Positions 32,590-43,713 of a stretch of DNA of 64,000 nucleotides are shown here, piece after piece. The stretch is from Botrimarina mediterranea (GTDB taxonomy: Bacteria; Planctomycetota; Planctomycetia; Pirellulales; Lacipirellulaceae). The notes below the pieces were generated by a model. That model was not told the DNA's origin and did no database searches. It worked only from the letters and a program-made list of their open reading frames with translations. The DNA lies in NCBI RefSeq assembly GCF_007753265.1, contig NZ_CP036349.1, positions 4,621,363 to 4,685,362 on the forward strand, written 5' to 3'. How positions within the stretch are numbered: position 1 is the stretch's first letter; each line of letters starts with the position of its first letter. A program made the translations under genes and the position numbers.

Positions 32590-33086
32590 CTGCCCCTCTG
32601 GAGAGCATCAAACTCTTTTCGATCCTGCGCTACTGTGACATAGACCACGACTTGCTCTAACTCGTCTTCCGTGTTGACGCATTGCCAGTCGCCGCCTGTC
32701 GTCCAAACGGGACGATCAATGAATTGGTCCCAATGTGTCCTCAACTCGCGAGTACAGTTCGCCTTGAGTTGGTCGCGCACTACGCTACCGGCGACCCCGT
32801 GCGCCGAAATCACTGTATGGACGTGGTTAGAACGCGCGCTCTTTGCCCATACGCGCCAACCTCGATACTCGGCTAGGCGTTCGATCTCTGACTCTACCAC
32901 TCGCCTTTGCGGCTCGTTCAGTAGCTCGATGGGGTGCTTCAATCGCTCGCGACGCCATTCCGCCAACTTTGGTTGAGCGTTCTGTTCCCCCCTTCCCCGC
33001 TTGCGCCAGCCTCGTTCGTCGCCCTGTAGAAATGTGCCGTAGACCGTCCAGGTGATGAAGTACGCGAGTGGTTCGTCATTGAGCAT
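32577..33086 (-). mobile_element. REP-associated tyrosine (Y1, IS200-like) transposase
   Basis: A 169-aa protein, MLNDEPLAYFITWTVYGTFLQGDERGW, the usual opening of planctomycete Y1/RAYT proteins. The HUH metal motif is SNHVHTVI (H88, H90) and a tyrosine in EQVVVYVTVAQDRK (Y149) is the likely nucleophile. It lacks the flanking tnpB and the compact form of IS200/IS605; instead it is bracketed by identical REP pairs, as in REPtrons where the enzyme processes REP hairpins. The low substitution between cassettes suggests recent activity. The open frame is intact, so it could be functional. Confidence 0.82.
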
Positions 33087-33110
33087 CCGGCCAGTTTAGT
33101 CTGCTGGCGG

Positions 33111-33190
33111 AACCGGGGGCTAAGGCCCCGCGGCTGATTTTTTCTTGCCGCGGGGCCGTCCGATCAACCGGCACGCGTTAGCGTCCGGTT
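33111..33190. repeat. REP pair (right cassette of transposase)
   Basis: Unit a at 33111-33138 is identical (28/28) to 32513-32540. Unit b at 33163-33190 matches 32562-32589 in 27/28 positions. The sequence between the units differs from the left cassette and includes TTGCCGCGGGGCCG. Both cassettes face the same way, bracketing the transposase as a 678-bp block (32513-33190). Confidence 0.85.
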
Positions 33191-33196
33191 TGTCCG

Positions 33197-34210
33197 CTAC
33201 AACGTCCGGTCCACCGCGTCGGCGATGCGGCGGCACTCGGCCATCATGGTGGTGAACGCGTCGCAGCTGAGCGTTTGGTAGCCGTCGCTCTTGGCGTGCT
33301 CGGGGTCGGGGTGGACCTCGACGATGACGCCGTCGGCGCCCGCAGCGATCGCGCCCTTCGCTAGGGCGGAAACCATGTAGGTGTGGCCTGTGCCGTGGCT
33401 GGGGTCGATCACCACCGGTAGGTGGGTCTTCTGCTGTAAGTAGGGGATGCTCGCCAGCGGCAGCGTGAAGCGGGTGTGCGACTCGAACGTGCGGATGCCG
33501 CGCTCGCAGAGCATGACCCGTGAGTTGCCGCCGTCGAGGATGTACTCGGCCGCGAGCAGCAGTTCTTCCATTGTGGCGCTCGGGCCGCGTTTGAGCAGCA
33601 CGGCGGCGTCGGCGCGGCCACACGCTTCGAGCAGGCGGTAGTTCTGCATGTTGCGGGCGCCGATCTGCAAGACCTCGGCGTAGCCGGCGACGAGGTCCAC
33701 GTCCTCGGGCGAGACGACCTCGGTGACGATCGCCAGGCCCGTCTCGTCGCGCGCCGTGGCGAGCAGCTTGAGGCCGTCTTCCTTCATGCCCTGGAAGCTG
33801 TAGGGGCTGGTGCGGGGCTTGAACGCGCCGCCGCGGAGGGCCGTGGCGCCCGCCGCCTTGACCGCCTTGGCGGTGGCGACGATCTGCTCTTCGCTCTCGA
33901 CACTGCACGGCCCGGCGATCACGCCGATTGGCTTGCCGCCGACTTCGAGCGAACCGGCACGGATCACGGAAGTCTCCGTGTGCGCCTCGCGGCTCGCCAG
34001 CTTGTAGGGGGCGAGCACCCGCATCACGTTGTCGACGCCCGGCGAGCTTTCGAGAGCCGTGACGCCGATGACGCGTTCATCACCGATTGCGGCGACCACC
34101 GTCCGCTCGGTGCCGCGGAGGACGTTCGCCTTGAGGCCGAGGGACTCGACGTGCTTCACAAGGTGCTGGAGGTCGGCTTCGGTGGCCGTGGTTTTCATGA
34201 CAACGATCAT
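33197..34210 (-). CDS. aroF: 3-deoxy-7-phosphoheptulonate synthase
   Basis: A 337-aa type I-beta (AroA-beta/KDOPS-like) DAHP synthase. An N-terminal regulatory domain of about 70 residues ([25 protein letters not shown], ferredoxin-like) precedes the barrel. The barrel carries [55 protein letters not shown], and the metal/PEP residues [11 protein letters not shown] and [17 protein letters not shown]. It is the first step of aromatic synthesis; trpE is elsewhere (57.7 kb). The start lacks a Shine-Dalgarno and is preceded by a C-rich tract (G-rich on the plus strand, 34214-34250). Confidence 0.94.
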   Translation of the reverse strand: MIVVMKTTATEADLQHLVKHVESLGLKANVLRGTERTVVAAIGDERVIGVTALESSPGVDNVMRVLAPYKLASREAHTETSVIRAGSLEVGGKPIGVIAGPCSVESEEQIVATAKAVKAAGATALRGGAFKPRTSPYSFQGMKEDGLKLLATARDETGLAIVTEVVSPEDVDLVAGYAEVLQIGARNMQNYRLLEACGRADAAVLLKRGPSATMEELLLAAEYILDGGNSRVMLCERGIRTFESHTRFTLPLASIPYLQQKTHLPVVIDPSHGTGHTYMVSALAKGAIAAGADGVIVEVHPDPEHAKSDGYQTLSCDAFTTMMAECRRIADAVDRTL

Positions 34211-34307
34211 TTTGGGAGGGGCTGGGGGCTGAGGGGTTCAGGGGGTGAGGGATTTGCTGGAATGCCTTTTTCTGACGGTGCGCTTACTAGTGAGCCCGTA
34301 GCGCACA

Positions 34308-34354
34308 AAAAAACTCAGCCCCGGGGCCGCGGGGGCCTCGGGGCTGAGTTTTTT
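34308..34354 (-). terminator. Strong rho-independent (bidirectional) terminator
   Basis: The stem AAAAAACTCAGCCCCG (34308-34323) pairs with CGGGGCTGAGTTTTTT (34339-34354) with a GC-rich loop. Read on the minus strand it ends the 30-codon gene 26 nt upstream of it; no plus-strand gene needs it. It is the clearest intrinsic terminator in the window. Confidence 0.85.
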
Positions 34355-34379
34355 GCTCACTCGTGTGTTGCAGCTCGCA

Positions 34380-34472
34380 TTACGCGGCGTTACGCACGAC
34401 CCCCGGGCCCTTGGCTCCGTAAAAGAAGCCAAAGAAGTAGGTAAACCGGTAGTCGCTTCGCCAGGTGAGCAT
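34380..34472 (-). CDS. 30-aa small protein gene with own promoter and terminator
   Basis: ATG at 34472, TAA at 34380-34382. The peptide begins MLTWRSDYRFTYFFGFFYGA and ends KGPGVVRNAA; it is rich in aromatics (Y, F, W) with a glycine-rich basic tail. On the minus strand TTGCTT and GATACT are separated by 17 bp, and GATACT ends 7 nt before the ATG, so the mRNA would be leaderless. A strong terminator starts 26 nt after the stop, giving a predicted transcript of about 165 nt. It could be a small membrane-active or regulatory peptide, or the RNA itself may be functional. No family is recognised. Confidence 0.55.
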   Translation of the reverse strand: MLTWRSDYRFTYFFGFFYGAKGPGVVRNAA

Positions 34473-34479
34473 GTGCTTG

Positions 34480-34508
34480 AGTATCGGCACGGATTTTCAG
34501 GAAAGCAA
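34480..34508 (-). promoter_or_regulatory. Predicted promoter of the 30-codon gene
   Basis: Minus strand: -35 TTGCTT (34503-34508), 17-bp spacer, -10 GATACT (34480-34485), 7 nt to ATG. The spacing is identical to the predicted promoter of the cysteine leader peptide at 53.8 kb. Confidence 0.45.
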
Positions 34509-34664
34509 GCGTATTTTCGGCTCCGATCGGTTTGCCGCCTTTCGTCTCCCGAGCCGAGCGGGCCGAGATTTCCCACCCGTGCAGAATTCCCCCTCGTTGG
34601 GCGCCGCCCTAGAATGCTGTGAAAGCGACGAAGGCCCCGATCGTCCGTGTTATTGGAACCCGCC

Positions 34665-35309
34665 ATGTCACGCCATCCCTTCTCGATGCTCGCCGTCCTG
34701 ACGGCGCTGGGAGTGTTATTCACGATGGAAGCAGCCGCTGAAGAAGCCGCGTCGCCGAAGAAGGCCCTCGCCACCCTGGGCGGCGGGTGCTTCTGGTGCA
34801 CCGAGGCGGTTTACGAAGTCACTAACGGCGTCCACTCGGCCGTGTCGGGCTACGCGGGCGGGCGCTTCGTCAACCCGACCTACGAAGCGGTCAGCACGGG
34901 CCAGACAGGCCACGCCGAGGTGGTGCAGATCGAGTACGACCCGAGTGTGATCTCGTACGAGAAAGTGCTGGAGGTCTTCTTCCGCACACACGACCCGACC
35001 ACGCTCAATCGCCAGGGACCCGATCACGGCACCCAGTACCGCTCGGCGATCTTTTACCACGACGACGAGCAGCGCGAGACGGCCGAACGGGTGATCGCCG
35101 CTCTCAACGAGTCGCGGGCCTACGGCAAGCCGATCGTCACCGAGGTGGCGCCGCTCGAAAGGTTCTACCCCGCCGAGGCGTACCACCAGGACTTCTTCGC
35201 CAAGAACCCCAATCAAGGCTACTGCCGTGCGGTCGTCAGCCCCAAGGTCGAGAAGTACCGCAAGGCGTTTGCCGATCTGCTCAAGCCCGAAGGAGGGTTG
35301 TCGCAATGA
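34665..35309 (+). CDS. msrA: Exported peptide-methionine (S)-S-oxide reductase
   Basis: From ATG 34665 (MSRHPFSMLAVLTALG) the protein has 214 aa. A signal peptide (about 25 residues) precedes the MsrA fold with the catalytic GGGCFWCTEAVY (nucleophile Cys), VSGYAGG, the HAEVVQIEYDP strand, FFRTHDPTTLNRQGPDHGTQYRSAIF and a resolving-cysteine region NQGYCRAVV. It repairs S-methionine sulfoxide outside the cytoplasm. It overlaps msrB by 4 bp (ATGA at 35306), so both sulfoxide epimers are handled by one operon. Confidence 0.94.
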   Translation: MSRHPFSMLAVLTALGVLFTMEAAAEEAASPKKALATLGGGCFWCTEAVYEVTNGVHSAVSGYAGGRFVNPTYEAVSTGQTGHAEVVQIEYDPSVISYEKVLEVFFRTHDPTTLNRQGPDHGTQYRSAIFYHDDEQRETAERVIAALNESRAYGKPIVTEVAPLERFYPAEAYHQDFFAKNPNQGYCRAVVSPKVEKYRKAFADLLKPEGGLSQ

Positions 35310-35971
35310 AATCGCTCTTGGTACTGATCGGCGCCGCGCTGGCGTCGTTTGCTGTGGTCGCCGTGTTTGCCGACAACGCGGCGAGTGAAGAACAAGGCGC
35401 GAAGCCCGCGGCGACGGCCGAGTCCGCCGCGGCTGAGGCGGCGCCCTCGGCGGCGGTTGAAGAGAAACCGGCGCGCCGCTCGAGGAAGTCGATGGCCCTC
35501 GAGCCGCTGCCGCCCGACACCGACTGGGAGAAGGTGGATTGGGTGTCGCGACTGACGCCGATGCAGTTCCGCGTCACCCGCCAAGCGCACACCGAGCAAC
35601 CCTTCCGCAATGAGTTCTGGAACAACAAGAAGCCAGGCGAGTACCGCTGTGTGAATTGCGACCAGTTGCTGTTCACCTCGAAGACCAAGTTCGAGTCGGG
35701 CTGTGGCTGGCCGAGCTTCTGGCTGCCGGTCACCGACGACGTCATCACCGAGCACCCCGATTACACCCTGAACATGCAGCGCATCGAGACGCGCTGCGCC
35801 CGCTGCGCGGCGCACCTGGGGCATGTCTTCAACGACGGCCCCCGTCCGACGGGTTTGCGCTACTGCATCAACTCGGCGTCGCTGCGATTTGTATCCGCCA
35901 AGGACGTGAAAGCGGCGAAAGGCGATGCGTCAGGAGCAATCGAGAAGGCGGCGCCCGTTAAGTCTCGCTGA
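35306..35971 (+). CDS. msrB: Exported/anchored peptide-methionine (R)-S-oxide reductase
   Basis: A 221-aa protein with an N-terminal hydrophobic signal or anchor (MKSLLVLIGAALASFAVVAVF) and an Ala/Glu-rich linker. The MsrB domain follows: FRVTRQAHTEQPFRNEFW, zinc cysteines CVNC and CARC, FESGCGWPSFW, HLGHVFNDGP and the catalytic RYCINSASLRF. It is translationally coupled to msrA. Together they form an envelope methionine repair system. A REP-type inverted pair follows 11 bp after the stop. Confidence 0.93.
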   Translation: MKSLLVLIGAALASFAVVAVFADNAASEEQGAKPAATAESAAAEAAPSAAVEEKPARRSRKSMALEPLPPDTDWEKVDWVSRLTPMQFRVTRQAHTEQPFRNEFWNNKKPGEYRCVNCDQLLFTSKTKFESGCGWPSFWLPVTDDVITEHPDYTLNMQRIETRCARCAAHLGHVFNDGPRPTGLRYCINSASLRFVSAKDVKAAKGDASGAIEKAAPVKSR

Positions 35972-35982
35972 CTCCACAATTT

Positions 35983-36070
35983 TGTGGGAGGGGTCTCCAG
36001 ACCCCGAATACGGTCTCCATACCGCAAACGGCATGGTGCGCGTCATCGGCGTCTGGAGACGCCTCCCACA
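35983..36070. repeat. TGTGGGAGG-family inverted REP pair
   Basis: Unit 35983-36009 (TGTGGGAGGGGTCTCCAGAC..) faces unit 36045-36070, which on the minus strand is TGTGGGAGGCGTCTCCAGAC. Each unit is itself a hairpin (GGGGTCT-CC-AGACCCC). The central part, GCATGGTGCGCG at 36031-36042, recurs inverted in the pair at 56427-56513. The last 37 nt (36034-36070) are identical to 63396-63432. Confidence 0.85.
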
Positions 36071-36151
36071 TTCTTGGTTTCGTGACGGCGCAATCGTGAT
36101 GGGTTACAGTGTCGGCCTCGTCCCTGCCCTATTCTTGTCCGAGCCGACGCC

Positions 36152-37063
36152 ATGCTTCGCCCCGTTGTTCTCGCCATCGCCATCGCAATCGCCTTCGTTG
36201 CCACGGCAGTCGACGCGCAAACCGTCTACGAGTACGGCCCCGAGTCTTCACGGCAGGAGGGCGTTCCGCAGGGCAAAGTCACGACGCACGAGTGGCGTGA
36301 TAGCAAGGTCTTCCCCGGCACGTTGCGGCGTTACTACGTCTACGTCCCCGCGCAGTACGACGGCAGCGACTCAAGGCCCGCGGCGCTGATGGTGTTTCAG
36401 GACGGGCACGCCTACGTCAGCGAGGATGCCGACTTCCGCGCGCCGCTTGTCTTCGACAACCTGATCCACGAAGGCGCGATGCCGGTGACGATCGGCCTGT
36501 TCGTCGATCCGGGTCACAAGAAGGACGCGCTGCCGGAGAAGCCCGGCTGGAACCCGCAGCCGGAGAACCGCAGCTTCGAGTACGACTCGCTGTCGCCCGC
36601 TTATGCGGATTTCTTGCTCACCGAGTTGATCCCCGAGCTACGCAAGACGTACAAGATCACTGACGACCCCGAGGGCCACGCGATTTGCGGCCTTTCCAGT
36701 GGGGGCATCTGCGCCTTCACCGCGGCGTGGGAGCGGCCCGACGCTTTTCGCAAGGTGATGTCGCACATCGGCAGCTTCACCAACATCCGCGGCGGGCACG
36801 TCTATCCCGCCCTCATCCGCAAGCCGCCGCGGGGCGAAGACAAGCCGCTACGCGTCTTCTTGCAAGACGGCTCGAACGACCTCGACAACGTGCACGGCAA
36901 TTGGTGGCTCGGCAATCAACAGATGGCCTCTTCGCTTGCCTTCAAGGGATACGACTACAAGTTCGTCACCGGCGACGGCGGCCACGACGGGCGGCATGGC
37001 GGGGCGATCTTTCCGGAATCGCTGCGGTGGCTGTGGCGAGACTATAAACTACCAACTGAGTAG
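36152..37063 (+). CDS. Secreted esterase (enterochelin-esterase/Fes-like alpha/beta hydrolase)
   Basis: A 303-aa protein with a signal peptide ending at AVDAQ. The putative-esterase fold shows RRYYVYVPAQYDGSDSRPAALMVFQDG, the nucleophile elbow HAICGLSSGGICAFT (serine), a later acid region LQDGSNDLDNVHGNWW and the catalytic histidine candidate in GDGGHDGRHGG. Such proteins hydrolyse siderophore or carbohydrate esters; the substrate here is unknown. It is convergent with the SOUL protein gene, whose stop is 9 bp away. Confidence 0.82.
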   Translation: MLRPVVLAIAIAIAFVATAVDAQTVYEYGPESSRQEGVPQGKVTTHEWRDSKVFPGTLRRYYVYVPAQYDGSDSRPAALMVFQDGHAYVSEDADFRAPLVFDNLIHEGAMPVTIGLFVDPGHKKDALPEKPGWNPQPENRSFEYDSLSPAYADFLLTELIPELRKTYKITDDPEGHAICGLSSGGICAFTAAWERPDAFRKVMSHIGSFTNIRGGHVYPALIRKPPRGEDKPLRVFLQDGSNDLDNVHGNWWLGNQQMASSLAFKGYDYKFVTGDGGHDGRHGGAIFPESLRWLWRDYKLPTE

Positions 37064-37072
37064 AAGTTTCGT

Positions 37073-37801
37073 TCACGGAGCCGCCGGCTTGAGCAGAATC
37101 TGCACCTCTCCGTAGCGATCTCGCTCTGGGACCTGCGGACCGTTGTAGCCGAACACGCGCATCTCGGGTTCCTTCGCCGCGCGGTACTTGGACTGGCCTG
37201 CGAGCCAATCCTTTAGGCGTTGCGCGGACTCGGCGACCTGCCGATCGTTCAAGCCGCCGCGGAATCCAAGCGAGACGACGGTCGTTGCTGGGACATCTTC
37301 GATTTCAACACCATCGATTTCACCGCGTTCTCCGACGCCAGTGTTTTGGTAGAGAAACGCCATGGCGCCATCGCCGTTGGCGCCCGGCGCTCGGTTCATC
37401 TCGACCGGCGCGGTCATCGGAATCTGCTGCTTCTGGATGTGTTGGAAGAGCGTCCAGAAAGAAGGACCAACCGCTCTACGGTACGCCGGATACTCTTTCA
37501 CCTCGATCACGCCAACTGGCGTGAAGGACGGGAACCCCTCTGGCAGTGGCGCCTCGGCGCGAGGCCGGAAAGAGAGCATCGCTCTCGCCTTATCGAGTTC
37601 ACCCGCCTCGATCACTTCGCGGGCCGGGCTGTACGGCTCGAGTTCGGCAGCGGCAGCGGGAAGGTCGGCCAGCCAGGCTGAGACCTTCTCTGAGGTCGAT
37701 CGGCGCTCAACTTTCTCCGCCGCTTGGCCGACACTCGCAAACAAGGCTATCGCCGCGGTCCCTACCAAGATGGACAGTGACCAGTCGCTAAGCGTACGCA
37801 T
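37073..37801 (-). CDS. Exported SOUL-family heme-binding-like protein
   Basis: A 242-aa protein with a signal peptide (cleavage near GQAAE). The SOUL domain follows from VGVIEVKEYPAYRRAV through FWTLFQHIQKQQIPMTAPVEMNR (the family's IPMTAPV motif), VSLGFRGGLNDRQV and a terminal FGYNGPQVPERDRYGEVQILL (the family has YNGP). SOUL proteins bind heme or tetrapyrrole fragments; binding here is inferred. The gene stands alone, convergent to the esterase. Confidence 0.85.
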   Translation of the reverse strand: MRTLSDWSLSILVGTAAIALFASVGQAAEKVERRSTSEKVSAWLADLPAAAAELEPYSPAREVIEAGELDKARAMLSFRPRAEAPLPEGFPSFTPVGVIEVKEYPAYRRAVGPSFWTLFQHIQKQQIPMTAPVEMNRAPGANGDGAMAFLYQNTGVGERGEIDGVEIEDVPATTVVSLGFRGGLNDRQVAESAQRLKDWLAGQSKYRAAKEPEMRVFGYNGPQVPERDRYGEVQILLKPAAP

Positions 37802-37914
37802 GTGTACCCCTCCGATTCCGAGAGACCCTTGTGGGCTTGCCGTAATCGTAGGCGCGACCCCTCAAATCGGCTCGCGTTTTATTTCACGCTCCTAGCCCGG
37901 CTAGTCAGCAGGGC

Positions 37915-41682
<3,768 letters not shown>

Positions 41683-41861
41683 GGAGAGGGGCTGCGGTCG
41701 GTGGAAAGCGAAGGGAGAGAGGGGCGTATGGCGGCGCCCGAGCGGTCTAGAATCGGCCATTATCCCGACTCCGGACCGCATTCCCACCCGCAAAAGACAC
41801 AACATTGGCGGCAAAGGGTTCGGCAACCGCCACCCCGTCAGCCAGCAACCCATTAAAAAAC

Positions 41862-41967
41862 GCCTGAGCCGTGGGCGCGAGCCCTCGGTGGAACCCTGGC
41901 GCCGGGCCCCCACCGAGGGCCCCCACCGAGGGCCCCCACCGAAGGCTCGCGCCCACGGCTCAGACGC
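41862..41967. repeat. REP-like palindrome with 13-bp tandem loop
   Basis: The left arm 41862-41891 (GCCTGAGCCGTGGGCGCGAG..) faces the right arm 41936-41967 (..CTCGCGCCCACGGCTCAG). The loop and right arm contain three tandem copies of CCCCCACCGAGGG (13 bp, about 41907-41943). It fits the AGCCG...CGG REP pattern. It lies between metH and the tRNA. The rest of 41683-42004 shows no gene. Confidence 0.85.
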
Positions 41968-42004
41968 CACTAGATGTTGGGTTGGAGCGACCTGTTGGAC
42001 CGGC

Positions 42005-42033
42005 TTGGCAGCTGTCGGGTCGGTCGCTAAACT
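42005..42033 (+). promoter_or_regulatory. Predicted promoter of tRNA-Thr
   Basis: TTGGCA (42005-42010), 17-bp spacer, TAAACT (42028-42033); the mature tRNA begins 45 bp later. A good sigma70-type match in the expected position. Confidence 0.5.
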
Positions 42034-42078
42034 GCGGGGCTACCGGCCAGCGGAGCGTCCGCGTTCCCTGGTCGGTAC

Positions 42079-42152
42079 GCCGGTGTAGCTTCAATTGGCA
42101 GAGCACCGCATTCGTAATGCGGGGGTTGTCGGTTCGACTCCGACCACCGGCT
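42079..42152 (+). tRNA. tRNA-Thr (anticodon CGU)
   Basis: A complete cloverleaf: acceptor GCCGGTG (42079-42085) pairs with CACCGGC (42145-42151). The D-arm contains AGCTTCAATTGGCAGAGC, and the anticodon stem CCGCA/TGCGG surrounds loop TTCGTAA with anticodon CGT. The T-arm has GTCGG-TTCGACT-CCGAC. The discriminator is U (42152) and CCA is not encoded. It reads ACG threonine codons. Confidence 0.93.
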
Positions 42153-42158
42153 TTTCGA

Positions 42159-42250
42159 GGAGAGGGCAGCAGGCAGCGAGCAGACGGCAGTACTGCGCGC
42201 CAGACCGAATTGCCCCGCTCTTCCTGCCCACTGCCTACTGCCCTCTGCCC
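42159..42250. repeat. Imperfect CTGCCTACTGCCC-family palindrome
   Basis: The left arm about 42159-42190 (GGGCAGCAGGCAGCGAGCAG) and right arm about 42227-42250 (GCCCACTGCCTACTGCCC) pair imperfectly. The words are shared with 19831-19901. It fills the space between the tRNA and the next start codon. Confidence 0.6.
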
Positions 42251-42259
42251 ACTTTGCAC

Positions 42260-43585
42260 ATGACGGCTCTCGACACGGATATCAAGCAGGCTATCGTCTC
42301 CACCGCCGCCTTCGGGCCACGTGAGATCGAGCAGATCACCGCGACAATCGCCGCCAACTACAGCAAGTACGGCGAACTGAAAGAGGCCGTTCAGGAGCTT
42401 GAGTCCCAGCCCAGCCGCACGCCGGCCGCCTCGGCGAAGCTCGGCGTCTGCCTCTATATGCTCGGCCGCTATTCGCAGGCGATCGAGGTGCTCACGAAGG
42501 CCGACGGCGGCGCCCTGACGCACTTCTACCTGGGCAAGTCCAAGCTCGCCCTCGACAAGTACGAGGAAGCCGTCTCCGCCTACGAGTCCGCTGGGCGGGC
42601 GGGTTACGACAAGGACATCGTCAACCTCGCCAAGGCCGAGGCCCTCCGCTACTCGGGCGACGCCAAGGGCGCCCTGGCGGTTCTTGACGGCCTCTCCGGC
42701 GCCGTGGAGCAGACCGCCGAGTACCTCTACCAGCGTTCGGCCACGGTCCAGGCCCTGGCCGGCAACCCCGAAGAGGTGGTCGCCCTGCTGGAACGCGCCG
42801 TCGCCGCCGACTCGACCCACGCCGGCTCGCTATTCGGCCTGGCGCTCGAGAACGACCGCCGTGGCAACGACGATTACGCACGCAACCTCTACGAGAAGGC
42901 CGCCCAGCAGTTCCCCACGCACGTCGGCACGCTGCTGAATCTCGGTATCCTCTACGAGGACGTCGAGCAGTACGAGCGGGCCAAGGGCTGCTACCAGCGG
43001 ATCCTCGACGTTTACCCCGCCCACGAGCGCGCCCGGCTGTTCTTCAAGGACGCCGACGGCAGCCGCGACATGTTCTACGACGAGGAGGCCCGTCGTCAGC
43101 AGGACCGCATGTCGCAGGTGCTGTCGATCCCGGTCACCGACTTCGAACTCTCGGTCCGCAGCCGCAACTGCCTGCAGCGGATGGGCGTGATGACCCTCGG
43201 CGACCTGACCGAGACGACCGAGCAAGAGTTGCTCTCCAGCAAGAACTTCGGCGAGACCTCGCTAATCGAAATCCGCGAGATGCTCAACTCGAAGGGTCTG
43301 GAGCTCGGCCAGTTCGCCCACCAGAAGCGCGAGCAAGAGCCTTCTTTCCGCGCCGAGGACATGTCGCCGGACGAGCGGGCCCTCTTGGACCGCCCGATCT
43401 CCGACCTCAGCCTCTCGGTCCGTGCCCGCAAGTGCATGGTCCGCCTCGGCCTGACGACCGTTGGCGAGCTGCTCCGCCGCACGCCCGACGACCTGCTGGA
43501 GTGCAAGAACTTCGGCGTCACGAGCCTCAACGAGGTCCGCGAAAAGCTCACCGCCCACGGCCTAAAGCTCCGCGGCGAGGCCTAA
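42260..43585 (+). CDS. TPR protein with two RNA-polymerase alpha-CTD-like domains
   Basis: From ATG 42260 (MTALDTDIKQAIVS) the protein has 441 aa. Residues about 30-280 are tetratricopeptide-like repeats (LGVCLYMLGRYSQAIEVL, HFYLGKSKLALDKYEEAVSAY, LNLGILYEDVEQYERAKGCY). Two modules follow that closely resemble the C-terminal domain of RpoA: copy 1 (about 300-360) VTDFELSVRSRNCLQRMGV..GETSLIEI keeps the DNA-contact Arg and Asn of alpha-CTD (R265/N268 in E. coli); copy 2 (about 380-440) ISDLSLSVRARKCMVRLGL..GVTSLNEV keeps the Arg but has Lys for Asn. A role in transcription or DNA binding is inferred. The known RpoA is not in this window. Confidence 0.82.
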   Translation: MTALDTDIKQAIVSTAAFGPREIEQITATIAANYSKYGELKEAVQELESQPSRTPAASAKLGVCLYMLGRYSQAIEVLTKADGGALTHFYLGKSKLALDKYEEAVSAYESAGRAGYDKDIVNLAKAEALRYSGDAKGALAVLDGLSGAVEQTAEYLYQRSATVQALAGNPEEVVALLERAVAADSTHAGSLFGLALENDRRGNDDYARNLYEKAAQQFPTHVGTLLNLGILYEDVEQYERAKGCYQRILDVYPAHERARLFFKDADGSRDMFYDEEARRQQDRMSQVLSIPVTDFELSVRSRNCLQRMGVMTLGDLTETTEQELLSSKNFGETSLIEIREMLNSKGLELGQFAHQKREQEPSFRAEDMSPDERALLDRPISDLSLSVRARKCMVRLGLTTVGELLRRTPDDLLECKNFGVTSLNEVREKLTAHGLKLRGEA

Positions 43586-43616
43586 TAAGCCGGCCGACAG
43601 GCCGTCCATTGGCTAG

Positions 43617-43692
43617 CCCCCGACGTTAGTCGGGGGACCGGATTGCAGTGTGTTCCGGGTTCCCTCCGACGACTAACGTCGCCGGCTCGCCA
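43617..43692. repeat. REP-like elements between TPR gene and tgt
   Basis: A perfect hairpin CCCCCGAC-GTTA-GTCGGGGG at 43617-43636. It is followed by an inverted unit at 43663-43692 that reads GGCGAGCCGGCGACGTTAGT on the minus strand. The TTAG loop is shared. A small CGGCC-GACA-GGCCG hairpin lies just upstream (about 43592-43605). Confidence 0.75.
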
Positions 43693-43713
43693 CCCATTTG
43701 TTGACGAGCCGCG

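Noticed and set aside
32577-33086. A complete IS200/IS605 insertion sequence
   Set aside because: No tnpB and no IS200-type left/right ends were seen; the REP pairs on both sides fit a RAYT better.
41683-42004. Cobalamin, SAM or SAH riboswitch upstream of metH
   Set aside because: No conserved B12-box-like or SAM-aptamer signatures could be found by eye; a covariance-model search would be decisive.
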